Origin: an uncultured Clostridia bacterium | Lineage (GTDB): Bacteria > Bacillota > Clostridia > Oscillospirales > Acutalibacteraceae | NCBI GenBank assembly: GCA_937895645.1 | Contig: CALBKQ010000089.1 | Span: forward strand, 1-10,209 | Direction: 5' to 3' | DNA length: 10,209 bases | Shown here: piece by piece, positions 1 to 7,131 of the stretch | Layout: each line of letters begins with the position of its first letter | Position numbering within the stretch: the first letter of the stretch is position 1 | Program-made: the position numbers and the translations under genes | Notes under the pieces: model-generated | What the model saw: only the letters and a program-made list of their open reading frames with translations | What the model was told of the DNA's origin: nothing | Database searches by the model: none

Positions 1-586
1 CCTTATTCATTGGACAGTTAATATAATCTGCCTCGCCACCACGGTCATAACGCGACTGTGTAAAAGCACATTCCATATCAATGCTGTCAGCACTTACAAT
101 AGGTGCTGCTGCATCAAAAAACGAAAGCCCATCACCGCACATTTTACGGATTGTCTGGGAAAGAGCATCACTAGCTAATGGCCCTGCACAAATTACTGTA
201 CCATCATAACCCTCAGGCAACTCCGTAACTTCTTTTTCGATTACAGTTATATTTTCATCACTACGGATTTTATCAGTGATAATTTTTGAAAACTCATAAC
301 GGTCAACAGCCAAGGCTCCACCTGCTTCAACTTTGCATTCATAAGCAGTTTCCACACAGATTGACTGGAGATACGCCATTTCGTGTTTAAGAAGTCCCGC
401 AGCAGAGTTAAGACGTTCTGCTTTTAATGAGTTTGAGCATACAAGTTCAGCAAGAGTATCTAATTTATGGGCAGGTGATTTTTTATGTGGTTTCATTTCA
501 AACAAATCCACTTTTATGCCGTTACGGGAAAGTGCTTTTGCACACTCAACCCCTGCAAGTCCCCCACCGATTACTGCGACTTTCAT
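1..586 (-). CDS. trmFO: TrmFO, folate/FAD-dependent tRNA m5U54 methyltransferase (3' end outside window)
   Basis: TrmFO methylates U54 in the T-loop of tRNA using methylenetetrahydrofolate and FAD. The 195 codons present begin with the dinucleotide-binding Rossmann motif VIGGGLAGVE (residues 5-14). The TrmFO-specific blocks follow: EMKP, PAHK, then ELVCSNSLKAE, LKHEM, the GGALAVDRYEFS block, DAAAPIVSADSIDM and SRYD..GEADYINCPM near the edge. The family is usually about 430-440 residues, so less than half is visible; the frame is open to base 1 and nothing suggests damage. The ATG at 586 overlaps the topA stop (ATGA, 4 bases), so translation is probably coupled to topA. There is only a weak purine-rich stretch upstream, which fits coupling. 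It is the last visible gene of the dprA-topA-trmFO run, a common order in Firmicutes. Confidence 0.96.
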   Translation of the reverse strand, partial: MKVAVIGGGLAGVECAKALSRNGIKVDLFEMKPHKKSPAHKLDTLAELVCSNSLKAERLNSAAGLLKHEMAYLQSICVETAYECKVEAGGALAVDRYEFSKIITDKIRSDENITVIEKEVTELPEGYDGTVICAGPLASDALSQTIRKMCGDGLSFFDAAAPIVSADSIDMECAFTQSRYDRGGEADYINCPMNK

Positions 587-2706
587 TCTTCTTTTGCCTT
601 TCTTTTACGCTCTGCTTTCTTTTCAAAACCGCAACCTTCGTTAAGACAAGAGAGCATTCCACCCTTTTTCTTGAAGAGGTATTTTCCACATTGTGGACAA
701 GTTTCGTCAGTTGGTTTATCCCAAGTCATAAAATTACATTCAGGGTAGTTACCGCAACCATAGAAAGCATAACCTTTTTTAGTTTTCTTTTCAATTACCT
801 TGCCACCACAAACAGGGCAAGTTGCCTTTGTTTCAAGAACAAGCGGCTTTGTATTTTTACATTCAGGGTAACCAGGACAAGCAAGGAACTTACCGAAACG
901 TCCTGATTTGATAATCATATTTCTTCCGCACTTATCACATTTTACATCAGTTTCATCCTCTTTAAGACGAATTTTCTGACCCTGCATATCAACTTTTGCT
1001 TTTGCAAGAGTTGCTTCAAAATCACCATAGAAATCGTGAAGCATCTGAATATAATCAGTTTTACCGCTTTCAACGTCGTCAAGTTGTGCCTCCATACCGG
1101 CAGTAAACTTAACGTTTACGATTTTAGGGAATTTTTCTTTAAGAAGATTTGTTGTAGCCTCACCAAGTTCAGTTGGTTTAATCTGTTTCTGCTCACGTAC
1201 AACATATTCACGCTGTGTAATTGTTGAAAGAATTGACGCATAAGTAGAAGGACGACCTACTCCTGTTTCTTCAAGAGTTTTAATAAGTGATGCTTCTGTA
1301 TATCTTGCAGGTGGTTGTGTAAAGTGCTGATTGCCTGTAAGTTCTTTAAGTTTAAGAGCGTCACCCTCGTTGATTTTAGGAAGTTTGCCCTCGTCTTCTT
1401 CATCTTCATCTGTACCTGCAACATAAAGGCATGTATAACCATCAAAGCGTACTGAATAACCACTTGCGTTGAACACTACATATTTACCCTGTGCTTTATC
1501 TGTTCCGTTTGCGCCATGAATTTCTGCTTTAACTGTGTCCTGAACACAGTTTGCCATAAGAGATGCCATAAAACGTTTCCAGATAAGGCTATAAACCTTG
1601 TACTGTTCAGTAGTAAGACTTGCCTTTGCTTTTTCAGGAGTTAAATCCATCATAGTAGGACGAATTGCTTCGTGGCCGTCTTGTGCATTTGCTTTTGTCT
1701 TATAATATCTTGGTTTTTCAGGAAGATATTCTGCACCAAATGTGTTCTTGATAAACTCGTTACCTGCTGCTCTTGCTTCTTCTGAAATACGAAGTGAGTC
1801 TGTTCTCATATAAGTAATAAGACCTGTTGAGCCAATCCCCTGAATTTCAACACCTTCGTAAAGTTCTTGTGCAACTTTCATTGTTTTCTTTGCCTGGAAG
1901 TTAAGTTTACGAGATGCTTCCTGTTGAAGTGTTGAGGTTGTAAAAGGTGGTGCAGGCTGACGGTTACGAACGCCTTTTTTAACTGAAACTGCAGTATATT
2001 CTGCATTGTGGAGTCGTGCAAGATAATAATCTGACTGCTCTTTATTTATAATTTTAACTTTGCCGGTTTCGTCACCTACAAAAGTTGCGTTAAACGCTTT
2101 TCTTGATGACGGTGCAATCATTTTTGCGTCAAGAGTCCAATACTCTTCAGGAACAAATGCACGGATTTCATTTTCACGGTCAACAACAAGGCGAACTGCA
2201 ACAGACTGAACACGTCCCGCAGACAAGCCGCGACGGATTTTTTGTGAAATAAACGGACTGAGCATATAACCCACAAGTCTGTCAAGAATTCTTCTTGCTT
2301 GTTGAGCATTTACAAGGTCAATATCAATTTTTTCAATATTCTCGATACCTTTTGTAACACTGTTTTTATTGATTTCGTTAAATTTAACTCTGTTAAGGTC
2401 ATTCAAATCAAGGTCTAAAAGTGTAGCCAAATGCCATGAAATAGCTTCTCCCTCACGGTCAGGGTCGGCTGCAAGAATAACTGCTTCTGAATTGTCAGCA
2501 AGGTCTTTTAACTCTTTTACAAGTTTTTCTTTGCCCTTGATTACCATATATTTTGGTGCAAAATCATTCTTAACATCAACGCTGAGCTTAGCTGCAGGCA
2601 AATCGCGTACATGACCTTTTGAAGAAACAACTTTATAATCACTTCCAAGGTATTTCTGAATGCTTTTTGCTTTTGACGGAGATTCGACAATAACAAGTTT
2701 TGACAT
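583..2706 (-). CDS. topA: DNA topoisomerase I (type IA)
   Basis: TopA relaxes negatively supercoiled DNA by single-strand passage. At 707 residues it has the normal Firmicute length. The N-terminal TOPRIM domain shows VIVESPSKAKSI with Glu8 and the metal-binding AADPDREGE (Asp81, Asp83, Glu85). The catalytic Tyr299 lies in ITYMRTDS with Arg301 two residues on, followed by HEAIRPT (345-351) and GVGRPSTYA (482-490). The C-terminus carries three four-cysteine zinc ribbons: C590/593/610/616, C630/633/651/657 and C670/673/687/692, then a basic tail. An AAGGA site lies 9 nt before the ATG. It starts 30 bp after dprA and overlaps trmFO by 4 bp, so these three are co-transcribed. Every key residue is present. 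Confidence 0.98.
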   Translation of the reverse strand: MSKLVIVESPSKAKSIQKYLGSDYKVVSSKGHVRDLPAAKLSVDVKNDFAPKYMVIKGKEKLVKELKDLADNSEAVILAADPDREGEAISWHLATLLDLDLNDLNRVKFNEINKNSVTKGIENIEKIDIDLVNAQQARRILDRLVGYMLSPFISQKIRRGLSAGRVQSVAVRLVVDRENEIRAFVPEEYWTLDAKMIAPSSRKAFNATFVGDETGKVKIINKEQSDYYLARLHNAEYTAVSVKKGVRNRQPAPPFTTSTLQQEASRKLNFQAKKTMKVAQELYEGVEIQGIGSTGLITYMRTDSLRISEEARAAGNEFIKNTFGAEYLPEKPRYYKTKANAQDGHEAIRPTMMDLTPEKAKASLTTEQYKVYSLIWKRFMASLMANCVQDTVKAEIHGANGTDKAQGKYVVFNASGYSVRFDGYTCLYVAGTDEDEEDEGKLPKINEGDALKLKELTGNQHFTQPPARYTEASLIKTLEETGVGRPSTYASILSTITQREYVVREQKQIKPTELGEATTNLLKEKFPKIVNVKFTAGMEAQLDDVESGKTDYIQMLHDFYGDFEATLAKAKVDMQGQKIRLKEDETDVKCDKCGRNMIIKSGRFGKFLACPGYPECKNTKPLVLETKATCPVCGGKVIEKKTKKGYAFYGCGNYPECNFMTWDKPTDETCPQCGKYLFKKKGGMLSCLNEGCGFEKKAERKRKAKEE

Positions 2707-2736
2707 ATATCATCATCCTTATAGGTTAAATTTCAT

Positions 2737-3942
2737 TTAGTTTATCTTATAACGTCTGCCACTTAATTGAGTAACCAGACCATAAATTTCAAGTTCTGTA
2801 ATTGCAGATAAGATTTTATCTGTTGAAAGATTGCACCCAGTTGTGATTTCATCTACATGAACAGGTTCTGCACCTATAAATTCATACACTTTTAACGCAT
2901 TCTCGGTTAAATATGACGGTGCAGGTTTCTTGGCAACAGATTGCGGTTGTGATTTTGGTGATTCTGCTTTCACCACAGTTTTTTCCGTCTGTTTTTGCAT
3001 AAGATACCCTTGTGTTCTTCTGATAATCTCATCGTCAGGAAATCTTTCTTTAATATTCAGTTTATCATAAAAACGATAACAATATTCCTCTAAAATATCA
3101 TTAGGGGAAAATACTGCACGGGCACCATTTCTTATGAGATTATTTGTACCTAAAAATGAGGAACTTACCAAATCCCCTGGCACTGCAAAAACATCTCTGC
3201 CCTGTTCACTTGCAAGACGAGCTGTAATAAGTGAGCCACTACGCTCACCTGCTTCAACTACAACTGTTCCAAGAGTAAGACCTGAAATAATACGGTTGCG
3301 AAGAGGAAATGTTGTTCGACTTGCGGGGGTGTGTGGCGGGAACTCTGTAACTAGAGCACCGTTTTTTGTAATCTGTTGACGCAATTCTTCGTTGTCCATA
3401 AGATACTTTGTACCAAGACCACAACCAAGTACACAGATTGTTTTACCTTTTTCATCAAGTGCACCTCTGTGAGCAGCACTGTCAATACCTAATGCACCAC
3501 CTGAAACAATAGTAAATCCTACACTTGCCATTGCAGACGATAATGCACGTGCAACTGCCACACCATAGTCAGATGCTTTTCTTGCGCCAACTATTGAAAC
3601 CGACAAATCACTTGTCAGTGCAGTTTCATCACCATCTACAAATAAGACTAACGGTAAATCCTGTAATGTTAGCAGATTGGGTGGGTAGTATTCGCTTGAT
3701 GGGGTTACGATTTTCCAACCGTTTTCTTTTGAAACTCTTAAAATCTCCTCCGCTTTTTCGATGGGGAAGCTTTTAAGCTTTTCAATGCGTTTTTTCGTTA
3801 AGACATTTAACTTAAAAAGTTCATTAAAAGTTGTGCCGTAAATCTCATAAGGATTCCACTCATAGTATGAAACCAAGTCAAGACAGGAAGCCCCTTGCCC
3901 AAGACCACAAGACAACCAAATCCAATACAAATCGTAGTTCAT
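2737..3942 (-). CDS. dprA: DprA/Smf DNA-processing protein
   Basis: DprA binds incoming single-stranded DNA in the cytoplasm and loads RecA during natural transformation; it is also kept in many Firmicutes not known to be competent. The Rossmann-like core shows SIVGARKASDYG, VSGGALGIDSAAHRGAL, FPLRNRIISGL, the VVVEAGERSGSLITA block, VFAVPGD and GTNNLIRNGA. The last ~60 residues (LTENALKVYEFI...GLVTQLSGRRY) form the usual winged-helix tail, reached through a Lys/Gln/Ser/Pro-rich linker. I prefer the ATG at 3942: it overlaps the preceding stop as ATGA, whereas the in-frame GTG at 3957 would add five residues and has no ribosome binding site. From 3942 the protein has 401 residues. It sits between a TrmH-family gene and topA in a tight operon. 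Confidence 0.96.
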   Translation of the reverse strand: MNYDLYWIWLSCGLGQGASCLDLVSYYEWNPYEIYGTTFNELFKLNVLTKKRIEKLKSFPIEKAEEILRVSKENGWKIVTPSSEYYPPNLLTLQDLPLVLFVDGDETALTSDLSVSIVGARKASDYGVAVARALSSAMASVGFTIVSGGALGIDSAAHRGALDEKGKTICVLGCGLGTKYLMDNEELRQQITKNGALVTEFPPHTPASRTTFPLRNRIISGLTLGTVVVEAGERSGSLITARLASEQGRDVFAVPGDLVSSSFLGTNNLIRNGARAVFSPNDILEEYCYRFYDKLNIKERFPDDEIIRRTQGYLMQKQTEKTVVKAESPKSQPQSVAKKPAPSYLTENALKVYEFIGAEPVHVDEITTGCNLSTDKILSAITELEIYGLVTQLSGRRYKIN

Positions 3943-4721
3943 TTTACCAATTCCCACATTGTTATTGATGCGGCTGCAGCAGCGTTAAGAGATTCTGCTC
4001 TACCCTGCATTTTTATTGTGATTTTCTTGTCACAAGCATCAATAATCTCTTTTGATACACCGTTACCCTCGTTACCGATAACGCAAAGTGCACCCTTCCC
4101 AAAATCCGTTTTTGTAATGTCCTGGGCGTCACGGTCAGGGACAGTTGCAAAACTACTAACGCCAACATTTTTGCAAAGCGTAATTTCTTGTTTAAGATTT
4201 TTACATGCTTTTACAGGCAAACGGAATAATGCCCCCATTGATGCACGTAATGCTTTTGTATTATAAATATCACAACCACCACAGATAACCATACCGTCAA
4301 TGCCAAATGCCTCCGCCGTACGAGAAATTGCACCTAAATTGTCAGGGTTCTGAATTGTATCGAGAGCAATATATCTTTTGCCACTTTCATATTCAAAATC
4401 ATTTGAGCGCATTTTAACGGTACACACAACACCTTGAGGTGTTACAGTGTCACTAATATTTTTAAGCACATCTTCACATACAAAATAGAAGTCACTTGAA
4501 GCACTTTTAAGTTCATTTATACTGTCAGCGTACTTTTCAGCACAAATTTCAGTGCAAAAAACAGATACTATTTCGCACCCGCTTTTTACTGCATCACAAC
4601 AAAGGCGGACGCCTTCAAGCACGAAAAGCCCACTATTTTTACGGTCTTTTGAAGATGTCAAAAGAGCCTTTACTTCTTTAATTTTCGGGTTATTTTTAGC
4701 AGTTATAACAAAATCTTTCAT
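3939..4721 (-). CDS. TrmH/SpoU-family RNA 2'-O-ribose methyltransferase
   Basis: This SPOUT-fold enzyme is predicted to methylate a ribose 2'-OH in rRNA or tRNA using S-adenosylmethionine. Three family motifs are in place: motif 1 NPDNLGAISRTAEAFG (125-140, with Asn128 and Arg134), motif 2 VIGNEGNGVSKE (214-225) and motif 3 RAESLNAAAAASITMWE (241-257), which form the trefoil-knot cofactor site. An N-terminal substrate-binding domain (about 1-105, with FVLEGVRL) resembles the RlmB/YsgA subgroup and its L7Ae-like extension. Length, 260 residues, is typical. The exact target cannot be read from sequence. Its start lies only 17 nt beyond the rplT terminator hairpin and I see no Shine-Dalgarno sequence before the ATG, which suggests low, read-through-dependent expression. 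It overlaps dprA by 4 bp. Confidence 0.92.
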   Translation of the reverse strand: MKDFVITAKNNPKIKEVKALLTSSKDRKNSGLFVLEGVRLCCDAVKSGCEIVSVFCTEICAEKYADSINELKSASSDFYFVCEDVLKNISDTVTPQGVVCTVKMRSNDFEYESGKRYIALDTIQNPDNLGAISRTAEAFGIDGMVICGGCDIYNTKALRASMGALFRLPVKACKNLKQEITLCKNVGVSSFATVPDRDAQDITKTDFGKGALCVIGNEGNGVSKEIIDACDKKITIKMQGRAESLNAAAAASITMWELVK

Positions 4722-4735
4722 ATTTCAAAAAACGG

Positions 4736-4770
4736 AAAAACCACGCGCGAGGGATTTTCTCGGCGTGGTT
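4736..4770 (-). terminator. Intrinsic terminator after rplT
   Basis: Read on the minus strand, an 8-bp perfect stem AACCACGC/GCGTGGTT extends through a further 4 bp (CGAG/CTCG) with one bulged G, closes a short A-rich loop, and is followed by TTTTT and then another T6 run. It begins a few bases after the rplT stop and ends just before the TrmH-family start codon. It should stop most transcription from the infC promoter, leaving partial read-through into the downstream genes. Confidence 0.85.
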
Positions 4771-4776
4771 AATTTC

Positions 4777-5133
4777 TTATTTAAGAGCTTCTTTAGCTTT
4801 TTCTGTAAGAGCTGTAAATGCTGCAGGGTCTGCAATAGCAATTTCTGAAAGCATTTTTCTGTTAAGGTCAATACCAGCCTTTTTAAGACCGTTAATGAAT
4901 GTTGAGTAGTTCATACCATTCATTTTACAAGCAGCTGAAATTCTTGTAATCCAGAGCTTTCTGAAATCACGTTTCTTCTGCTTTCTGCCGATATATGCAT
5001 AGTTACCGCTCTTCATAACTGCCTGTTTTGCAGTTCTGAAAAGTTTGCTCTTTGAGCCATAGTAACCTTTAGCGAGTTTTAATACTTTATTTCTTCTTTT
5101 GCGAGTCATCATCGCACCTTTAACACGTGCCAT
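4777..5133 (-). CDS. rplT: Ribosomal protein L20 (bL20)
   Basis: bL20 is an early-assembly protein of the large ribosomal subunit and, in Firmicutes and enterobacteria, the translational or transcriptional repressor of its own operon. The 118 residues match the family length. The start MARVKGAMMTRKRRNKVLKL, the block AKGYYGSKSKLFRTAKQAV, then YAYIGRKQKKRDFRKLWI and RISAACKMNGMNYSTFINGL are all diagnostic. The N-terminal third is strongly basic, as expected for the rRNA-binding extension. A GGAGGT site lies just before the ATG. It is third in infC-rpmI-rplT, 45 bp after rpmI, and is followed by an intrinsic terminator. Confidence 0.99.
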   Translation of the reverse strand: MARVKGAMMTRKRRNKVLKLAKGYYGSKSKLFRTAKQAVMKSGNYAYIGRKQKKRDFRKLWITRISAACKMNGMNYSTFINGLKKAGIDLNRKMLSEIAIADPAAFTALTEKAKEALK

Positions 5134-5178
5134 TTCTCTTTACCTCCGATGTAGTACTTTCGATTTTAATTTGGGTTC

Positions 5179-5376
5179 TTATTTATAAGGAATAAGACGC
5201 TTAATCTGTGCTGTATTTGTCTTATCAGCAACAGCTGTCTGGCGAAGTCCTCTTTTTCTCTTTGTGCTCTTCTTTGTTAAGATATGAGACTTGTTAGCGT
5301 GTGCTCTGATTGGTTTGCCGTTCTTTGAAAGCTTAAATCTTTTTTTAGCTCCGCTATGTGTTTTAATCTTTGGCAT
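5179..5376 (-). CDS. rpmI: Ribosomal protein L35 (bL35)
   Basis: bL35 is a small basic protein of the large ribosomal subunit. The 65 residues match the family exactly in length and pattern: MPKIKTHSGAKKRFKLSKNGK, then RAHANKSHILTKKSTKRKRGLR and the end QIKRLIPYK. An AGGAGGA site lies about 8 nt before the ATG. It stands between infC (36 bp upstream) and rplT (45 bp downstream), the nearly universal bacterial order, and shares their promoter and leader. Confidence 0.98.
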   Translation of the reverse strand: MPKIKTHSGAKKRFKLSKNGKPIRAHANKSHILTKKSTKRKRGLRQTAVADKTNTAQIKRLIPYK

Positions 5377-5412
5377 AATAATATCCTCCTAATTTGATTT
5401 AGATTTACTATC

Positions 5413-5931
5413 TTATTTCGCACCTTTTGGTGACAAGAACATAAGCATTTGACGACCTTCAAGTTTTGCAGGTTTGTCAACATTGCCTAATTCTTCAACT
5501 GCAACTGCAAAACGTTCCATAATACCGTTACCCAAATGTGCGTGAGCCATTTCACGACCTCTAAAACGGATTGAAACCTTAACTTTGTTGCCTGCCTTTA
5601 AGAACTTAAGGGCGTGATTTACCTTTGTATCAAAGTCATGAGTATCAATGTTCACAGAAAGACGAATTTCTTTAGTTTCAATAACTTTCTGATTTTTCTT
5701 TGCTTCTTTTTCTTTCTTTGCCTTGTCAAAACGATACTTACCATAGTCCATAATTTTACAAACTGGTGGCTGAGCGTTAGGGGCAATTTTTACAAGGTCA
5801 AGACTGCGTTTTTCAGCTTCTTTGTAAGCGTCTTTAGCAGACATAATTCCAAGTTGTTCACCGTCATCGGTAATAACTCTGACCTCTTTGTCGCGGATTT
5901 CTTCATTGATTTGCAATTCTTTGGTACTGAT
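5413..5931 (-). CDS. infC: Translation initiation factor IF-3 with an ATC start
   Basis: IF-3 binds the 30S subunit, keeps it apart from 50S and checks the start codon and initiator tRNA. The N-domain begins ELQINEEIRDKEVRVI and continues to VKIAPNAQPPVCKIMDYGKYRFDKAKKEKEAKK; the C-domain has KEIRLSVNIDTHDFDTK, FLKAGNKVKVSIRFRGRE and the end LMFLSPK. An upstream in-frame ATG at 6006 would add 25 residues unlike the family, would be translated from within the leader terminator hairpin, and lacks a good ribosome site. The ATC at 5931 has GAGAGGTG seven bases upstream and gives 172 residues, the normal size. infC genes classically use AUU/AUC/AUA so that IF-3 limits its own synthesis. I infer this start; it has not been measured. 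Confidence 0.95.
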   Translation of the reverse strand: MSTKELQINEEIRDKEVRVITDDGEQLGIMSAKDAYKEAEKRSLDLVKIAPNAQPPVCKIMDYGKYRFDKAKKEKEAKKNQKVIETKEIRLSVNIDTHDFDTKVNHALKFLKAGNKVKVSIRFRGREMAHAHLGNGIMERFAVAVEELGNVDKPAKLEGRQMLMFLSPKGAK

Positions 5932-6083
5932 AAATAAACACCTCTCAAGCCTTTCGGCGAAATTAAAAATGCGGACAGAAATTCTGCCCGCACCATTACA
6001 AATCAAACTTTTTTAAGAAAGTATTGACCAGCCAACTTAAAGTCAGTCAGGTGAGAACAAAAATCTGTTCTGCTTTATTTTGC
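5932..6083 (-). promoter_or_regulatory. infC leader with attenuator (L20-leader-like)
   Basis: From the predicted transcription start (about 6083) to the infC start there are about 150 nt with no convincing gene. The 5' part can form AGAACA-N6-TGTTCT (6054-6071) and a less perfect stem around 6020-6052. The 3' part is an intrinsic terminator (5970-5992). Leaders of this layout upstream of infC-rpmI-rplT in Firmicutes are regulated by excess bL20, which stabilises the terminator by binding an RNA fold that mimics its rRNA site. I see the layout; assignment to the L20 leader family is an inference, because I could not align the sequence to a covariance model. Confidence 0.65.
5965..5992 (-). 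terminator. Attenuator hairpin in infC leader
   Basis: On the minus strand TGCGGGCAGA and TCTGTCCGCA form a 10-bp stem with one G-U pair and a 3-nt loop (5970-5992), followed directly by TTTTTAATTT. It lies about 35-40 nt before the infC start, so it can only act as a premature terminator for the operon's own transcript. Confidence 0.85.
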
Positions 6084-6089
6084 TCTGTT

Positions 6090-6117
6090 ATTATAACACA
6101 ATTTTCACTGTTGTCAA
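6090..6117 (-). promoter_or_regulatory. Consensus sigma-A promoter of infC-rpmI-rplT
   Basis: On the minus strand the perfect -35 TTGACA (6112-6117) and perfect -10 TATAAT (6090-6095) are separated by 16 bp, and the -10 is extended by TG one base upstream (TGTTATAAT). This is about as strong as a vegetative promoter gets and suits a ribosomal protein operon. The -35 lies inside a dyad with 7-bp arms, ACTGTTG-T-CAACAGT (6107-6121). Confidence 0.9.
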
Positions 6118-6130
6118 CAGTTTTTTGAAA

Positions 6131-6658
6131 TTATTTAACTCTTGTGAGAACAATTCCGTCAGTCTGAAGATAAAGTGTGTCGCCTTCTAATTTATAATTA
6201 GTAATAAGTTCAGCTGATGTTCCATCTTCATAGAAGGTAAAGTCACCTTGATTAATATCCCAAGTGCCTGTGCCACCATCTGCTTCATTATAATCATCAA
6301 CTATATCTTCAAGGTCTGCTTCAAGCCATTGCTGTTTACAATCATCTATTGACTTGTAACCGGCTTTAATTATATCATCTTCAGTTATTTCTTGCTCTTG
6401 GAAGTAAGTATCATAAGCTTTTAACAATGCAGTTTTTGTTACTTCGCGGTCCATATACCAACGATATTTACCATCAGTAAGTTCAAAATATTCTGTCAAT
6501 TCAACATCTAAATCTTCATCATACTCTATGGTATAAGTATATGCCCATGTACCCATTAAATCTTTTTTTGTATTACCGTCAGTAATAGCAAGAACTGCCA
6601 CTACCAATACAACACCAATAATAGTGCCTACAAGTCTTTTAACATCAAATTTTTTCAT
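6131..6658 (-). CDS. Membrane-anchored lipocalin-like small protein, function unknown
   Basis: I do not recognise a named family. The 175-residue protein starts with a short basic stretch and one hydrophobic segment (about residues 9-25, VGTIIGVVLVVAVLAI) with no lipobox cysteine, so it is likely an N-terminally anchored protein facing outwards. The rest is very acidic and rich in Tyr, Trp and Thr. LMGTW (34-38) and the later GTGTWDIN, DFTFYEDG and YKLEGDTLYLQ segments have the alternating strand pattern of small beta-barrel lipocalin-like proteins, common in clostridia as secreted proteins of unknown role. A helical insert lies at about 75-122. An AAGGGG site precedes the ATG by about 8 nt. 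It is a single-gene unit with its own promoter. Confidence 0.8.
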   Translation of the reverse strand: MKKFDVKRLVGTIIGVVLVVAVLAITDGNTKKDLMGTWAYTYTIEYDEDLDVELTEYFELTDGKYRWYMDREVTKTALLKAYDTYFQEQEITEDDIIKAGYKSIDDCKQQWLEADLEDIVDDYNEADGGTGTWDINQGDFTFYEDGTSAELITNYKLEGDTLYLQTDGIVLTRVK

Positions 6659-6708
6659 TTTCCATACCCCTTTTTATTTCTCATAAAGCCCTTCAGCCCT
6701 ACAGTGTC

Positions 6709-6737
6709 AATATATCACAAACGCACTGAAAAGTCAA
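6709..6737 (-). promoter_or_regulatory. Sigma-A promoter of the lipocalin-like gene
   Basis: On the minus strand TTGACT (6732-6737) and TATATT (6709-6714) are separated by 17 bp, with a TG extension just before the -10. Transcription would start about 45 nt upstream of the ATG at 6658. A perfect 16-bp palindrome (6741-6756) stands 3 bp upstream of the -35. Confidence 0.8.
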
Positions 6738-6740
6738 TAA

Positions 6741-6756
6741 AGTTGTTATAACAACT
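6741..6756. repeat. Perfect 16-bp palindrome
   Basis: AGTTGTTATAACAACT reads identically on both strands. It spans the stop codon of the DUF6809-like gene and abuts the -35 element of the next gene's promoter. It may be a protein-binding site. It has no loop and no T-run, so it is not a terminator; no other clear terminator follows the DUF6809-like gene. Confidence 0.6.
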
Positions 6757-7027
6757 GTTCTGCTGAAACTATTGCTTCTGCAGATATTTTTGTTCCCAAA
6801 CAAAAACCGTCACAAAAAGATTGTTCACTGATTAAAAGACCATAATCACTGACACAATCATAATATTTCTCCAAGATTTCCTTTTGCTCGTCATTAAGCT
6901 TTGATTTTAGATTTTTATAGTTTTCTAGCATCAATTTTTCTATTTTAGCAATTTCAACATTGTTCATACCCAATCGCATTACAGGGGCAAGATTTCCACT
7001 CCAAAGCTTAGAAATAGTTTTTGTCAT
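6746..7027 (-). CDS. DUF6809-like small helical protein
   Basis: This 93-residue cytoplasmic protein, predicted to be mostly helical, resembles the DUF6809 type of small Firmicute proteins: an N-terminal ISKLWSGNLAP block, a central helix pair KNLKSKLNDEQKEILEKYYDC, and a C-terminal FCDGFCLGTKISAEAI segment (the F.xGF.LG pattern). The family assignment is from memory and function is unknown; such proteins often occur near small regulators and mobile elements. A TTTGGAGATGAT site gives good spacing to the ATG at 7027. It is divergently arranged with the Xre regulator, 104 bp away. Its promoter (7058-7086) overlaps an inverted repeat, so repression by that regulator is likely. Confidence 0.75.
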   Translation of the reverse strand: MTKTISKLWSGNLAPVMRLGMNNVEIAKIEKLMLENYKNLKSKLNDEQKEILEKYYDCVSDYGLLISEQSFCDGFCLGTKISAEAIVSAEQLL

Positions 7028-7057
7028 AATATCATCTCCAAATAAGTAATTTACAAT

Positions 7058-7086
7058 ATTATAACACCGTTTGATACTAAAATCAA
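7058..7086 (-). promoter_or_regulatory. Promoter of the DUF6809-like gene
   Basis: On the minus strand TTGATT (7081-7086) and TATAAT (7058-7063) lie 17 bp apart with a TGT extension of the -10. The inverted repeat at 7072-7094 covers the whole -35 and half the spacer, so a bound protein would block RNA polymerase. Confidence 0.8.
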
Positions 7087-7094
7087 TAGTATCA
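7072..7094. promoter_or_regulatory. Inverted-repeat operator in the divergent gap
   Basis: TGATACTA-N7-TAGTATCA is a perfect inverted repeat with 8-bp arms. It lies between two divergent genes, one of which encodes an Xre-type regulator, and covers the -35 of the other. A second overlapping, imperfect dyad (GTATCAT-N8-ATGATAT, 7089-7110) reaches towards the regulator's own start. The layout is typical of lambda-repressor-like autoregulation; binding itself is inferred. Confidence 0.7.
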
Positions 7095-7131
7095 TTTGAT
7101 ATTATGATATTATCTTTTAGGAGATGATTTT

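Noticed and set aside
427..906. Plus-strand open frame of 159 codons
   Set aside because: It lies antisense to trmFO and topA, both certain genes, and has no ribosome binding site or recognisable domain.
3943..3957. GTG start for dprA giving 406 residues
   Set aside because: No ribosome binding site precedes it, whereas the ATG at 3942 gives the ATGA overlap seen also at topA/trmFO.
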